From NCBI GenBank assembly GCA_910584495.1, contig CAJUAR010000079.1, positions 1-11,612 on the forward strand: a DNA stretch of 11,612 nt, written 5' to 3'. Origin of the DNA: an uncultured Muribaculaceae bacterium. GTDB taxonomy: Bacteria > Bacteroidota > Bacteroidia > Bacteroidales > Muribaculaceae. The translations under genes were made by a program, and so were the position numbers. A model generated the notes under the pieces. It did no database searches, was not told the origin of the DNA, and was given only the letters and a program-made list of their open reading frames with translations. Numbering within the stretch: the first letter of the stretch is position 1; every line of letters starts with the position of its first letter. Shown one piece after another: positions 1 through 9,017 of this stretch.

Positions 1-80
1 CTGCACGGCGAGTGACCGCCTGGTGATTAACAGATATTGTCGAACCGGCTCTAAGTCATAACCTTAGCCGGCTTTGCAGA

Positions 81-133
81 AGACCTTTGGAACACAAAAT
101 TCCCCCGGCAGGAACTTGTGGACGGTCTTTTTT
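81..133 (+). terminator. Intrinsic terminator, plus strand
   Basis: AGACC (81-85) pairs with GGTCT (124-128). Inside it CACAA (93-97) pairs with TTGTG (116-120), and TTCC (100-103) with GGAA (111-114). The hairpin runs straight into six T residues (128-133). This is the layout of a factor-independent terminator for a transcript coming from the left edge. It begins 20 bases after a possible stop codon at 59-61. Internal loops make the stem imperfect. Confidence 0.55.
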
Positions 134-153
134 CCGCCAATTCATGCCGGGGG
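99..153 (-). terminator. Possible terminator of the sprA operon
   Basis: On the minus strand CCCCCGGCA (153-145) pairs with TGCCGGGGG (110-102), a 9-bp GC-rich stem. A smaller GGCGG / CCGTCC stem lies in its loop, and the stem is followed by AATTTTG. It lies about 40 bases after the stop of the last operon gene, where a terminator is expected. The T run is short and the loop long, so this is only plausible. It shares bases with the plus-strand terminator at 81-133, so the two structures exclude each other on any one RNA strand. Confidence 0.35.
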
Positions 154-190
154 GAGGGGACTGCGCTTAGCGCAGATGGAATGAAGAGCT

Positions 191-931
191 TTATTTTTCG
201 ATGAGTTCTTCCTGTGCTATGATATTGCCTTTTTTATCGGAATTGATGCTCTTCACCAGGCCGATGCCGGGAGCATACCACTCGGTGACGAAAAATTTCT
301 GCGATTCTGCACCCATGTTGATTTTCATGGTGTATGTCACCTTGTAGCAGTCGAAAGTACCTGCCGGCGTTGTGACGCTTTCGGTGCCTTTCACTTTGCC
401 TTCCCACAGGTTGAAAGTGAAGGTTTGAGGACCCATATTGACACGCAGAGTCTTGTTTGGCAGTTTTGTGTCGACTGCTGCTTTGGGATCGAGGGCGATG
501 GATAGTTCGCCTTTCACACGCAGCATGCTTTCGAGTTCAGCCAATTCCGATTCTGTCGGAATATGACCGGCACTTTCGGCTTGTGCTTTGATGGTTTCAA
601 CCATCTCTTTCTTGGTGCCTTCGGCATCCGATACAATGATGGTGGTAATGCCGTTGGCGGGAGTAAAGAATATGGTCTGTTCTTCAGTTACTTTTGCCAG
701 AGAATTGCCGGGCATCGGAGAGACTTTCTCATAAGTCGTGGTGATTTTGCCGTCGGCATCGGTGACTACCTCTTTTACGGTGACTGTGCTTTCGTTGCGG
801 ATGGTGTCTTTGTCGTTGACAGCCATCGACGAGTAGGTGTACTTGTGTCCCTTGTCGGTGCTGAGGTACTGCTGTGCCGATATTGCATTGAAGCAGAGGG
901 CGGCAGCAGCGATTAGTAGTAGTTTTTTCAT
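191..931 (-). CDS. TapB-like / DUF3108-like exported protein
   Basis: A 246-residue secreted protein. Residues 1-19 form a signal peptide (MKKLLL, then an alanine-rich core, ending ISA) with probable signal peptidase I cleavage before Gln20, so the mature protein begins with glutamine. The rest is rich in beta-strand and has no membrane segment. The C-terminal half (about 155-235) has the pattern I associate with the DUF3108-like family, called TapB family in some annotations: a strand ending in Gly, then VTTPAGTFDCYKVTY (187-201), then EWYAPGIGLVKS (217-228). The short Glu-rich stretch at 110-140 is probably helical. The biochemical function is unknown; periplasmic or outer-membrane-associated location is inferred from the signal and the lack of a lipobox cysteine. 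It starts 18 bases after the sprA stop, so it is almost certainly cotranscribed with sprA and may assist it. The gene itself is certain; the family name is moderately so. Confidence 0.85.
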   Translation of the reverse strand: MKKLLLIAAAALCFNAISAQQYLSTDKGHKYTYSSMAVNDKDTIRNESTVTVKEVVTDADGKITTTYEKVSPMPGNSLAKVTEEQTIFFTPANGITTIIVSDAEGTKKEMVETIKAQAESAGHIPTESELAELESMLRVKGELSIALDPKAAVDTKLPNKTLRVNMGPQTFTFNLWEGKVKGTESVTTPAGTFDCYKVTYTMKINMGAESQKFFVTEWYAPGIGLVKSINSDKKGNIIAQEELIEK

Positions 932-949
932 AATTTATTGAATTGATTG

Positions 950-3900
950 TTAGCGTGCGAGTGATAGATTGAACGATATGCCATAGGATGAGTTGGTCGT
1001 GGGGTAGGCACTTGTTGTGACAATGGGCGTGTTGACCTGGTGGTCGAAGTAGGCCGAAACCGTAAGGCGTTTGCTCATCACGTATGTGGCGGTAAAGTTC
1101 ATGTTGAGTGTTTTTGTGCCGCTTGTGGGCTGGGTATAGTTTGTTTCTATTCGGCGGATTAGAGCCTGGTTGTGCGCCAGCGAGAAGTCGGCATTGAGTG
1201 TGAGGTCGTTGCTCACGCCGCGTTGGCTGCCTTTCATTTTTAGGATTGTGTTGAAGCCCACAATCTTATAGCCGGCACCGATGGTCAGTCCTCTCGACGT
1301 GGCCTCCACAATCTGACCGGCTGCAGAGTTTAGTGTGATGGTGCGTTGGTCGCGGTATTCGACATTCACCTTGAGGTCGTTTTTAAGCGTGGCCGTAACG
1401 CCTACGAGAGGTGCGAAACGCTCGTTGATTGCCACCGACGAAATGTTGTAGGGCGACGAGGGAATGGGCTGCCCGGTGATTTCGTCGAGTGTGTAGCCCA
1501 GGTCGCCCTTTCCGGTACCCACCCAGTTGAGGTATGACGAGTAGGACCCCACTGTGTAGGTACACTGATATGCGTGGTTGATGCTGAAATTTTTGAAGAT
1601 GTTGCGCATATTGCCCAGATTGATGAGGCCGTCGTAGGTAATTCGCCAGTTAGGCATCACGCTTGAGAACGAGGGGAAGGGGTCGAGATTCTGCTTACGC
1701 GGCGAACGTCCGGTGTAGGCGGCAAGGAAGGCGGGTATCATAACGTCTGAACTTGTCTTGCTTATGGTGCCCACGGCGGGGTCGAACGGGTAGCCTGCAT
1801 GCTCGCTGTTGCGCATGAAGCCGGTAGTAGGATAAGTTGTGCCTCGGTATTGTGCTTCTACACGCTCGCGAATTTCGGGAACATAGGCCAGGAAGTCGGA
1901 GAAGGCTTTGGATGCATATCCGTCTTTGGCGTTGCTGCCGCGCAGGGCTGTGGCAATGGCGCAGTGTGTCTTTGTATAGCTGCCCGAGAAGGTGGTGGGC
2001 ATGTCTTCGTACATGAACTGCATCTGCGAGTTGCGGTTGTCGGTGCGGTTGAATGTGAGCTGTATTTTCAAGCCTTTGAGCACTTCGAAGTTAGCTTCGA
2101 TGTTGAGTTCCTTGGTGCGGGCAAAGATTGCCGGCGAGGTCTGCCCGTCGTCGGTGATGAGCCATCCGCGGTCCAATGCTTTCTTGATATAGGATTCGTC
2201 GGTAAATCCGAAAGCGAAATCAAGACCGGGCGACATGGGGCCGTAGGAATTGGTTTGGCCGAAGATATTTCCAATTTCAGGCTGGAACAAGGGTAGGGTC
2301 ATGGTGCGTGTGTTGCGGTAGCGAATCGAGAACGAACGCGGCGATGTTACAAATCGCAGTGCGTACTCGGCAATGTCGCGGCCAAGCGGTTTCTTCACCT
2401 TCAGTATTTCTGTGATGGTGAACTTGAGATTTTCCTTGCCGCGGTCGAGCACTTCTATAGTGTTGTTATCAACCACCCGTGTGCGCACTTTCATGGGCTT
2501 GCCTTCGGTTGTCGTGGCAGCGACCTTAACATTTTTTGTCCTGAGATTATGTTTGATTGTCAGGGTTGTATCTTCTTTGAGCATCATTGTGCGCTCAAAC
2601 TTGCGAGGCTTGGGCTGTCGGGCGTTTCGCGGGCGTGTGTTGGCAAATCGTTTGGTAACATCGCGCAGGATAGGAACCTTGTTATATAGTGTCTCGAAAT
2701 TTAATCGACCGTCGGCTGTCCACGAGGCTTGGTTGGCAATGGTGTTGCCCAGCTTTTGGCCATCGATGGTTGCGCCGCGGTCCCAGCGGTATGTGGCGTT
2801 GTAGCCTACCGACCCTGTAAGATAGTCGAGGAAGGCTATTTTGTTGAAGGGAGCCTTATATTGGCCGGTGAAAGTCTGGTTGTAGCTCCAGGGTGTGCCC
2901 ATGGAGAGAATCGACGACCACACGGTGTCTTTCCACTCTTTGTATTTGTCGGGGAATAGTTTGCGGTTGACAGCTCCAACGGTTTCCTCTATTCGTGCCG
3001 AGGTGTTGGAGTTGAAAGTAAATTGCAGGCTCTTTGTCAGATTCCATGTGAGCGACAGCTGACGGTCCCACATCCAGTTTTTGCTCACCGATACAGGCAG
3101 CTGGAACATTTCGTCGACTTCGGAGCGAGTTTGCATCTCATAGTAGTAGCGTGTCATCGAGGTGAGGAACGAAATGTTGTTTGGCAACCACTGCAACTCC
3201 CATTCGCGGAGGAATTTCACATTCTTGCCTTTGCCTTTGAGATTTTTGAAAGGCTTGAAGGGCTTGATCATCGGCGAATAGTTGTAGGCTAATGAGCCTC
3301 GGTAGTCGTTCGTGTTTTCATATTCCGTTGTTGGGTCGCTCTTCGACTGCTTCGTGAAAGAAAAATTGAGAGTGAAGTTGGCAGGGTCCCAGGGCATGGG
3401 GTTTTTGCTGCGGCGGTCGAATTTGAGGCCTGAGATAGAGAAATTCTGCACAGAGCTGTGCTCCACGGCATACGATTCAATGCTGTCGCGTTCGGCCTTG
3501 GTGGCACATTCGTCGAGCGCGTCTTTCAGAAGCACGTCCTTGTCCAGGGGATTGTATTTGGGCGAGGTCTTCTCTTTCGAAATCGAATAGTAGATGGGTG
3601 CGCGCAGCTTGGCTTTCTCTGGCACCAGGCGCCCAAGGTCGGCCTGGACGGCAAAATTGAACTGCTGATAGTCGTCGAGCCGGCGTTCGTTGAGGCTTTG
3701 GTCCACGCTTCCGAAACCGGCGGTTTCGATGTGCGAGCCGAAGTTGAGGGTGGCAATGTCGCTCATGTTGAGGGTGGCGTTGACCTTTGCAGCCCAACCG
3801 CCTTCTTCGTTGAATTCCGTCACTTTCAGCTCGTTGACCCATACAGTCCCGGCTTTTGTGGTGGCGGCATTATTACGAACGCCAATGAGCATAACACGCA

Positions 3901-6900
3901 CATCGCTCAGCGAAGGATTGCCCATCACTGCAATGCGGTTACGTTCGTTTGCAGGGTCTCTGCCGGTATAGAGTGTGCCATAGCCAACGCCTTCCTCCTC
4001 GGCACGTTTTGCGCGGTTGCGCTCCTTTTTGAGCTCTACAAGGCTGTTGAGGTTCAGGTCCATGAAGTTGGACTTTGGCCATACAATCCAGCGGTCGCTG
4101 TCGAGATAGCGGTTGTATGTGCCGGCGGGCGTAAGCTCCAGCGGTATCTCATATTCGTAGAAATTGTTTTTCACATCCGAACCAAGACGGACGAAGATAG
4201 AGAAGTCGCCGCTGCGAAGGTTGGTGTAGTTGTCGATAAGAGCTTCGGCATGCACCCACATCTGCAGTCGTTTGTAGTTGCGAAGGTCATGCTGAGTGTT
4301 GCGGTACACTCCTCGTGCATCTCCGGCTTCGAGGTCGGTGATTTGCAGCTGCATGGCTTGTTCGTTGAGTTGCGTAATCTGGCTCTGCCCGGGGTCGGTG
4401 ATACGGCCCACGCCGGGAGGAAGAACGTAGTTGACCGGCTGGCGTGTGGTGTTTTCCTCGATGTTGACCACCGACATGTCGATTTTGCCCTGTGCCGGCG
4501 CATCGCCACGCTGGTTGAGATTGAACTCGTAGGGGCGCCATTCTCCGCGGATTAGTTCGAGTGTGGCAAAACGGAGGTGGGTGGTTTTCTTGAAGCCGGT
4601 CATGAACATGCGCATGAAGCGGATTGTGGTGAAATCGTTGATGGAACCAACCACTTTTTCAAAATCCTTGAGTGGAATTTTGAACTGGTACCATGTCACT
4701 TCAGGATTGGTGCCGTCGCGTGTGGCTACCACCTGTGTCTGTTTGTCGGTGATGAAGTTGCGCCCAACCTGAAGGTCTTCGGGACGGATGGAGATGTGGT
4801 ACTGGAAGTAGCGTTCGTATTCGTTGAGGGTGTTGTCCTGGTTGATGTCTTCCACATCCGGCACGCTGCGGGCCGACTGGTAGAGTGGGTCGGGAGCATC
4901 TTCGGGCGAGAGTGAGTTGCCTTCAACGCCGTTGTAGCGTTTGTAGCGTTCTAAGATGCCGAGGCGTTGCTCGTCGTAGTCGCGGCCGCGATAGAAGTGG
5001 TAGTTGTCGCCGGCGGGGTCGTTGAGGGGCGAGAAGAAATCGGTCTGCATGCTTTCGATGGTCGATGGCGACAGCTTGCGGGTCAGGCCTTCGACATATT
5101 CCTTGTAGGTGGGAAATTCAAATTCCTGGTCGTTGTGCAGACCGTCGAGACCAACGTCCTGAGCCAGGCGTGCGCCGTTGTTGTTGTCGAAAGAATATGT
5201 CAGCGAGTTCTGTGTGGATACACGTCCCCATACGGTTTCTCGCATATACTGGTCGTTGCCGTCGTAGGGAACGCCGTTTTCGTAGCTTTTGAGTCCGTCT
5301 TTGAGAATATCTTCGGAAATTTCGCCGAGGTTGATATAGAAGTCGCCGCCTTCGTAGTTCTCGTTCTCGGGGTCGAGGAAGGGGTCGAGCATCCAGAACT
5401 GGATGTATTCGATATTGCTTTGCTCAAAGTTGGTGTTGTCAAGACGACGCATGATACCGCCCCAGCGTTTTTCGGGGTTCATCAGCGTGCCGTCGTCGTT
5501 GATGTTGACATTATCCAGGTTGTATGGGCCTCGCTCGTTGGGGTAGAACGAGAGGTTGAGGGTCTGGATATATTGGGATTCGCCATAGCTGTTGTCTCGA
5601 CCGGGGAAAATCTCGCGTGTGGTCACTTCGCGAACGTATGGGTTGGAAAGTTGCTTGAGGTCGCTTTTGATGTAGCCCGGACACATCGACGAGTTGCGCT
5701 GGGTGAAGAGGCGGTCTATATAGTACCAGTTGATGAGGGCTCGGTTTTTGCCATAGTCTGTGTTGTTGGACATGGTGCCTTCGGGAAAGAGAGCGTCACC
5801 TTTGGTATCGGAGGGTGTCGAAGCCAGGAACCATGAATATGGCGAACGGAGGTCGATGCCATAGAGCGACGATTCGAAATCGTCGACATAGGACGATCCT
5901 TTTGTCGAACCGGCTTTCTGGGCATGGGGTACAAGCTTGGCAAATTCGGCAGTCAGGTTGAGGCGCGACGGCTGTGTGGCATTGACTGTCGGTATTTTGT
6001 TGAGAAGGTTGGTGAGCCACATAAATTCGCCGTTATAGGCAAGGTTGAGGCCGAACATAGAGTTGTTCACCACTTCGTCGCCTATGTTCACTTTTTCTAT
6101 GAGGGCTTTCTCGGAGAAGTGAAGTATGGTGGCTCCCAGGTTCAGGTTTTTATTGAGCTGGTACTGTAGGTCAAGACCAAGGAGTGTCTTCCGCTGCGTG
6201 GAGAACATCGACTGGTTTTCGAGGCTCACGCTGATGTTCTGTCCCGAATCGATGATGCTCTGGTTGGTGATTGTCACTATGCCCATGGCATAGTCTACGG
6301 TATAGTCCGAGTTTTCGTTCAGTCTCACGCCGCCGGCGGTGACAACTACCGAGCCTCGGGGAACATTCATGGCGTTGAGTCTGATTTGCGAGCCCGACGA
6401 AGCCATATATTCGCCAGAGAGAATGAATTTGTTTTTGTCGGCATATTGGCGGGCAATTACTATTGTGCTGTCGTAAAGTTCTTGGTAGACATAGCGTTGC
6501 GCCAGCGCAGGATTGCCGATTTTCTCTTCGAGATGTTTGCCGAAAGGCTCTACGACGGGGAAAATGATTTTTCCGGTTGCCGCCTGCACGGTATAACCCT
6601 CGATAAAGTCGAAGAAACCGTCGGGATTGCCTTGTTCGTTGCTGTCGATGCGGTCGAGGTTCATCACTTGCAGCAGGGGCATGTTGCTCAGTCCCGGCAC
6701 GGGAAGGTAGTTGATTTGTGTGCCTGTGGTGTCGGAAAGATATTTTATGTTGAGACGAAACTTGTTTTTCTGCACAGAGGTGGCTCCGAGCGAGTAGACG
6801 TTTTTCATCATCAGGTCCCACATGGGGAGGTGTGGCGACACTGTGGTGCTTTTGAGCATCTTCAGGAAGAGAGCCTGGTCGGTGGAGGTGATGTCGCCCG

Positions 6901-8389
6901 AAAATTCCCCCACTTGGTAGACTTGGCCGTTGTAGGTATATTCGTAGGCCACGGCAAGGACTTCGTCGGAGTTCAGAGCACTTTTGAGTGATATGTATCC
7001 CAAGGTGGAGTTAAGGGTATATTCATTGGATGACAGCAGTCGTGCGCTCTCCACCTTTTCATAGTCTTTGCCGCCATCTATGTCATAGGCGGCAAGAGGT
7101 GAGAGGACTTGCGTTACTTCGTTGATATTTCGCGCTCCCGGATAGTCGTTCTTTATGATAGAGAGCAGGTTGTTTGCTGCGTTGGCGGGAATGGGCAGCG
7201 ACGCATTGGGCTGCCAGTAGCTGCTGGCCAGATGGCTGTTTTCAGCCATATCCATAAAGCCCACAAAGTTGCGGGCCTGGTCGAACTTTCCGCTCTTGTT
7301 TGTCACCCACACCTCGATTCGTGTGATTTTGATGCCGGACGACACATAGGGGAGCTTAGATGCAAAGCGGTCGTAGTTGTCGCGGAAATAGTGGGCCAGA
7401 AAGTAGTGGCGGTTCTGGTCGTATTCGTCGGCATTGATTGTGAAGTCGGTGGTCTGGGCGCCGCCACGCGAGTTGACTGTGCGCGATTCAGAGTTTTGCT
7501 GCGACACAAGGGCCGTCGCCGTCAGTTTTCCAAACTGCAGCTTAGATTTGAGACCGAACAGGGCGGTGCTGCCTCGAATCAAAGACGAGCCGGTGGTGAG
7601 CGACACATTGCCGGCCTCGATGCTCTTCACAATATCGTCCTCCTTGCCCTCATAGGCAAGTTTGAGGTTCTTGTTGTCGAAGTCGAAGGTGGCATCCGTA
7701 TTATAAGTCATATTGAACTTCATTCGGTCGCCGACACCGGCATTGATTGTTGCCTGGATTTTTTGGTCGAAGTCGAAATATGTTTTGCGGCGGGCATTGA
7801 GCGACAGCGAAGGGTTGTCGGTTTTGTTGCTTTTCACGCCCATGGTAATTTTGACAGAACCTTGAGTGCGGAGCGACACTCCGCCGGGACCGAAAATTTT
7901 TTCGAGGGGTCCGAGGGCAAAGTTCATGTCCAGGATGTTGAAAGGTTCTTTCTCTTTGTCGATTACAAGGCCCATGTTCCGCTCGCGATAATAGCGCTGA
8001 AGGGAGCGGCGGAGCTGCCAGTTGTTGTACTGCTCGGCTGTGAGCATAAAAGGCGTGCCGATTTCGATGTTGCCTACCTTGGTGCGTACAATATAGAAAC
8101 CGGTGGCAGGGTCGTACTCTGCCTCTGTGACAATGTTGCTGGGTGTTGCAAGGTCGTAGGCCATTTCGTCGGCCATAAGGTCCTCGTAGGACCGCGGCAC
8201 CGTTGTGCCCAGGCCGAGAGGAAGAAGTGTGGTGCTGTCGGGGGCTTGCGGCGACGGAAATACCGATGGTGCAGGGGCCGTAAGCTGAGGGTCATAGTAT
8301 TGTGCTTGGGCTAAGGACGCAAACAACACTGCCCCGGCAAGGAGCAGCAAACGAACTATAAATATATGCCAAGACGTAGCTTTTTCCAT
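950..8389 (-). CDS. SprA/Sov, T9SS outer-membrane translocon
   Basis: A 2479-residue protein of the SprA (gliding motility) / Sov (Porphyromonas) family, close to the usual length of about 2400-2500. From the published Flavobacterium structure, SprA is a 36-strand beta-barrel forming the outer-membrane channel of type IX secretion. Residues 1-29 are a signal peptide ending AQA, followed by Gln30. A family-typical N-terminal block (about 204-300) includes YFDFDQKIQATINAG, GDRMKFNMTYNTDATFDF and GSSLIRGSTALFGLKSKL. A second diagnostic stretch, DDFESSLYGIDLRSPYSWF, begins near 833. Four acidic loops, at 582, 959, 1078 and 1181, resemble calcium-binding loops. The C-terminal part is amphipathic strands, ending SYGISFNLSLAR. 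The frame also extends to TTG codons at 8398 and 8392; I chose the ATG at 8389 because it is the first standard start and directly precedes the signal peptide. The gene is intact, 43 bases after ruvA and 18 before the TapB-like gene. No other T9SS gene is in the window. Confidence 0.96.
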   Translation of the reverse strand: MEKATSWHIFIVRLLLLAGAVLFASLAQAQYYDPQLTAPAPSVFPSPQAPDSTTLLPLGLGTTVPRSYEDLMADEMAYDLATPSNIVTEAEYDPATGFYIVRTKVGNIEIGTPFMLTAEQYNNWQLRRSLQRYYRERNMGLVIDKEKEPFNILDMNFALGPLEKIFGPGGVSLRTQGSVKITMGVKSNKTDNPSLSLNARRKTYFDFDQKIQATINAGVGDRMKFNMTYNTDATFDFDNKNLKLAYEGKEDDIVKSIEAGNVSLTTGSSLIRGSTALFGLKSKLQFGKLTATALVSQQNSESRTVNSRGGAQTTDFTINADEYDQNRHYFLAHYFRDNYDRFASKLPYVSSGIKITRIEVWVTNKSGKFDQARNFVGFMDMAENSHLASSYWQPNASLPIPANAANNLLSIIKNDYPGARNINEVTQVLSPLAAYDIDGGKDYEKVESARLLSSNEYTLNSTLGYISLKSALNSDEVLAVAYEYTYNGQVYQVGEFSGDITSTDQALFLKMLKSTTVSPHLPMWDLMMKNVYSLGATSVQKNKFRLNIKYLSDTTGTQINYLPVPGLSNMPLLQVMNLDRIDSNEQGNPDGFFDFIEGYTVQAATGKIIFPVVEPFGKHLEEKIGNPALAQRYVYQELYDSTIVIARQYADKNKFILSGEYMASSGSQIRLNAMNVPRGSVVVTAGGVRLNENSDYTVDYAMGIVTITNQSIIDSGQNISVSLENQSMFSTQRKTLLGLDLQYQLNKNLNLGATILHFSEKALIEKVNIGDEVVNNSMFGLNLAYNGEFMWLTNLLNKIPTVNATQPSRLNLTAEFAKLVPHAQKAGSTKGSSYVDDFESSLYGIDLRSPYSWFLASTPSDTKGDALFPEGTMSNNTDYGKNRALINWYYIDRLFTQRNSSMCPGYIKSDLKQLSNPYVREVTTREIFPGRDNSYGESQYIQTLNLSFYPNERGPYNLDNVNINDDGTLMNPEKRWGGIMRRLDNTNFEQSNIEYIQFWMLDPFLDPENENYEGGDFYINLGEISEDILKDGLKSYENGVPYDGNDQYMRETVWGRVSTQNSLTYSFDNNNGARLAQDVGLDGLHNDQEFEFPTYKEYVEGLTRKLSPSTIESMQTDFFSPLNDPAGDNYHFYRGRDYDEQRLGILERYKRYNGVEGNSLSPEDAPDPLYQSARSVPDVEDINQDNTLNEYERYFQYHISIRPEDLQVGRNFITDKQTQVVATRDGTNPEVTWYQFKIPLKDFEKVVGSINDFTTIRFMRMFMTGFKKTTHLRFATLELIRGEWRPYEFNLNQRGDAPAQGKIDMSVVNIEENTTRQPVNYVLPPGVGRITDPGQSQITQLNEQAMQLQITDLEAGDARGVYRNTQHDLRNYKRLQMWVHAEALIDNYTNLRSGDFSIFVRLGSDVKNNFYEYEIPLELTPAGTYNRYLDSDRWIVWPKSNFMDLNLNSLVELKKERNRAKRAEEEGVGYGTLYTGRDPANERNRIAVMGNPSLSDVRVMLIGVRNNAATTKAGTVWVNELKVTEFNEEGGWAAKVNATLNMSDIATLNFGSHIETAGFGSVDQSLNERRLDDYQQFNFAVQADLGRLVPEKAKLRAPIYYSISKEKTSPKYNPLDKDVLLKDALDECATKAERDSIESYAVEHSSVQNFSISGLKFDRRSKNPMPWDPANFTLNFSFTKQSKSDPTTEYENTNDYRGSLAYNYSPMIKPFKPFKNLKGKGKNVKFLREWELQWLPNNISFLTSMTRYYYEMQTRSEVDEMFQLPVSVSKNWMWDRQLSLTWNLTKSLQFTFNSNTSARIEETVGAVNRKLFPDKYKEWKDTVWSSILSMGTPWSYNQTFTGQYKAPFNKIAFLDYLTGSVGYNATYRWDRGATIDGQKLGNTIANQASWTADGRLNFETLYNKVPILRDVTKRFANTRPRNARQPKPRKFERTMMLKEDTTLTIKHNLRTKNVKVAATTTEGKPMKVRTRVVDNNTIEVLDRGKENLKFTITEILKVKKPLGRDIAEYALRFVTSPRSFSIRYRNTRTMTLPLFQPEIGNIFGQTNSYGPMSPGLDFAFGFTDESYIKKALDRGWLITDDGQTSPAIFARTKELNIEANFEVLKGLKIQLTFNRTDNRNSQMQFMYEDMPTTFSGSYTKTHCAIATALRGSNAKDGYASKAFSDFLAYVPEIRERVEAQYRGTTYPTTGFMRNSEHAGYPFDPAVGTISKTSSDVMIPAFLAAYTGRSPRKQNLDPFPSFSSVMPNWRITYDGLINLGNMRNIFKNFSINHAYQCTYTVGSYSSYLNWVGTGKGDLGYTLDEITGQPIPSSPYNISSVAINERFAPLVGVTATLKNDLKVNVEYRDQRTITLNSAAGQIVEATSRGLTIGAGYKIVGFNTILKMKGSQRGVSNDLTLNADFSLAHNQALIRRIETNYTQPTSGTKTLNMNFTATYVMSKRLTVSAYFDHQVNTPIVTTSAYPTTNSSYGISFNLSLAR

Positions 8390-8432
8390 CAATAACAAAC
8401 TACCGTCCCCACAAAAAAATGAAATCCGGCCG

Positions 8433-9017
8433 TCAGAGCATCGACAATGCAGCCTTGATTGCAGCTTCCACTTTTATCGTCGGATTAGCGGCAAAGATGG
8501 CCGACAGGGCCTTTTCGCTTTGCTTTTTGTCGAATCCGAGCATTTGGAGTGCTCCAAGGGCTTCGTCGTAGGCCGGATTTGAGGCAGTAGACTGAATAAA
8601 TAACGTATCTTCCCCCGTTTTTATTTTGTCGCGAAGATCCACAATGATTCTTTCGGCGGTTTTTGCCCCTATGCCTTTTATTGCTTTGAGGCGTTTCACA
8701 TCGCCCGAAGAGATTACGGCTGCAAGTTCATCGCCCTGAAGCGACGACAAAATGATGACTGCCGTTGATGCCCCTACGCCGGAAACTCCGATGAGGCTTC
8801 GGAACAATTCGCGTTCGCGCTCGGTATGGAATCCATAGAGAGTCCAGGCGTCCTCGCGTATATTTTCGTGAACATAGAGCAACACCTCGCCCTTTCCGTC
8901 GATTTGAGAGTATGTGGCAAGGGTGATGTTCAATTTATAAGCAACACCGCCGCGCGTCTCTACAGACGCTGCGGTCGGTGTCAAAGAGGCAACATGGCCC
9001 CGGATGTAGTCTATCAT
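8433..9017 (-). CDS. ruvA: Holliday junction helicase subunit RuvA
   Basis: A 194-residue RuvA of normal family length. RuvA tetramers bind four-way DNA junctions in the cytoplasm and load the RuvB motor for branch migration in recombinational repair. Residues 1-63 form the OB-fold domain (MIDYIRGHV start, GGVAYKLN, LLYVHENIREDAWTLYGF). Two helix-hairpin-helix motifs follow: LIGVSGVGASTAVIIL (75-90) and LKAIKGIGAKTAERIIVDLR (110-129). After a linker, residues 147-194 form the small domain III that contacts RuvB. The ATG overlaps the stop of the upstream regulator gene as ATGA, which suggests translational coupling, and sprA starts 43 bases after its stop. ruvA next to sprA is, as I recall, seen in other Bacteroidetes, so the pairing looks old. 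ruvB and ruvC are not in the window. Confidence 0.96.
   Translation of the reverse strand: MIDYIRGHVASLTPTAASVETRGGVAYKLNITLATYSQIDGKGEVLLYVHENIREDAWTLYGFHTERERELFRSLIGVSGVGASTAVIILSSLQGDELAAVISSGDVKRLKAIKGIGAKTAERIIVDLRDKIKTGEDTLFIQSTASNPAYDEALGALQMLGFDKKQSEKALSAIFAANPTIKVEAAIKAALSML

Larger units (their letters stand above)
1..190. other. Gene-poor left edge with stacked hairpins
   Basis: No complete gene is visible. One plus-strand frame is open from position 2 to a TAA at 59-61 (19 codons, ending in RTGSKS). It could be the last codons of a gene entering from the left, which would fit the plus-strand terminator that follows, but 19 open codons alone are weak evidence and I recognise no family. 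Hairpins seen: GGCG/CGCC at 7-10 and 17-20; a 9-bp stem with a two-base bulge at 45-71 (CCGGC and TAAG against CTTA and GCCGG, loop 56-62); CTGCGC/GCGCAG at 161-175. CTGCA at 1-5 can also pair with TGCAG at 75-79, so the 3' part of a structured RNA cut by the window edge is an alternative reading. I found no match to the RNase P RNA, tmRNA or SRP RNA cores I know. Confidence 0.4.

Noticed and set aside
41..72. Possible tRNA or RNase P fragment, from a GTTCGA-like string on the minus strand and GAACCGGCT on the plus strand
   Set aside because: The flanking bases cannot form a T-arm stem, no cloverleaf can be drawn, and conserved RNase P core strings are missing.
6171..6821. 216-codon minus-strand frame inside sprA
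   Set aside because: An out-of-frame shadow of sprA with Arg/His/Gln-rich sequence. sprA is uninterrupted here, so there is no frameshift to explain it.
7109..8314. Long open plus-strand frame (about 400 codons) opposite the start of sprA, with another of 365 codons at 3458-4555
   Set aside because: They lie antisense to a clearly real gene in a genome of about 50% G+C, have no recognisable motifs, and their composition (rich in Val, Gly, Cys, His) is what the complement of sprA codons gives. Treated as shadows.
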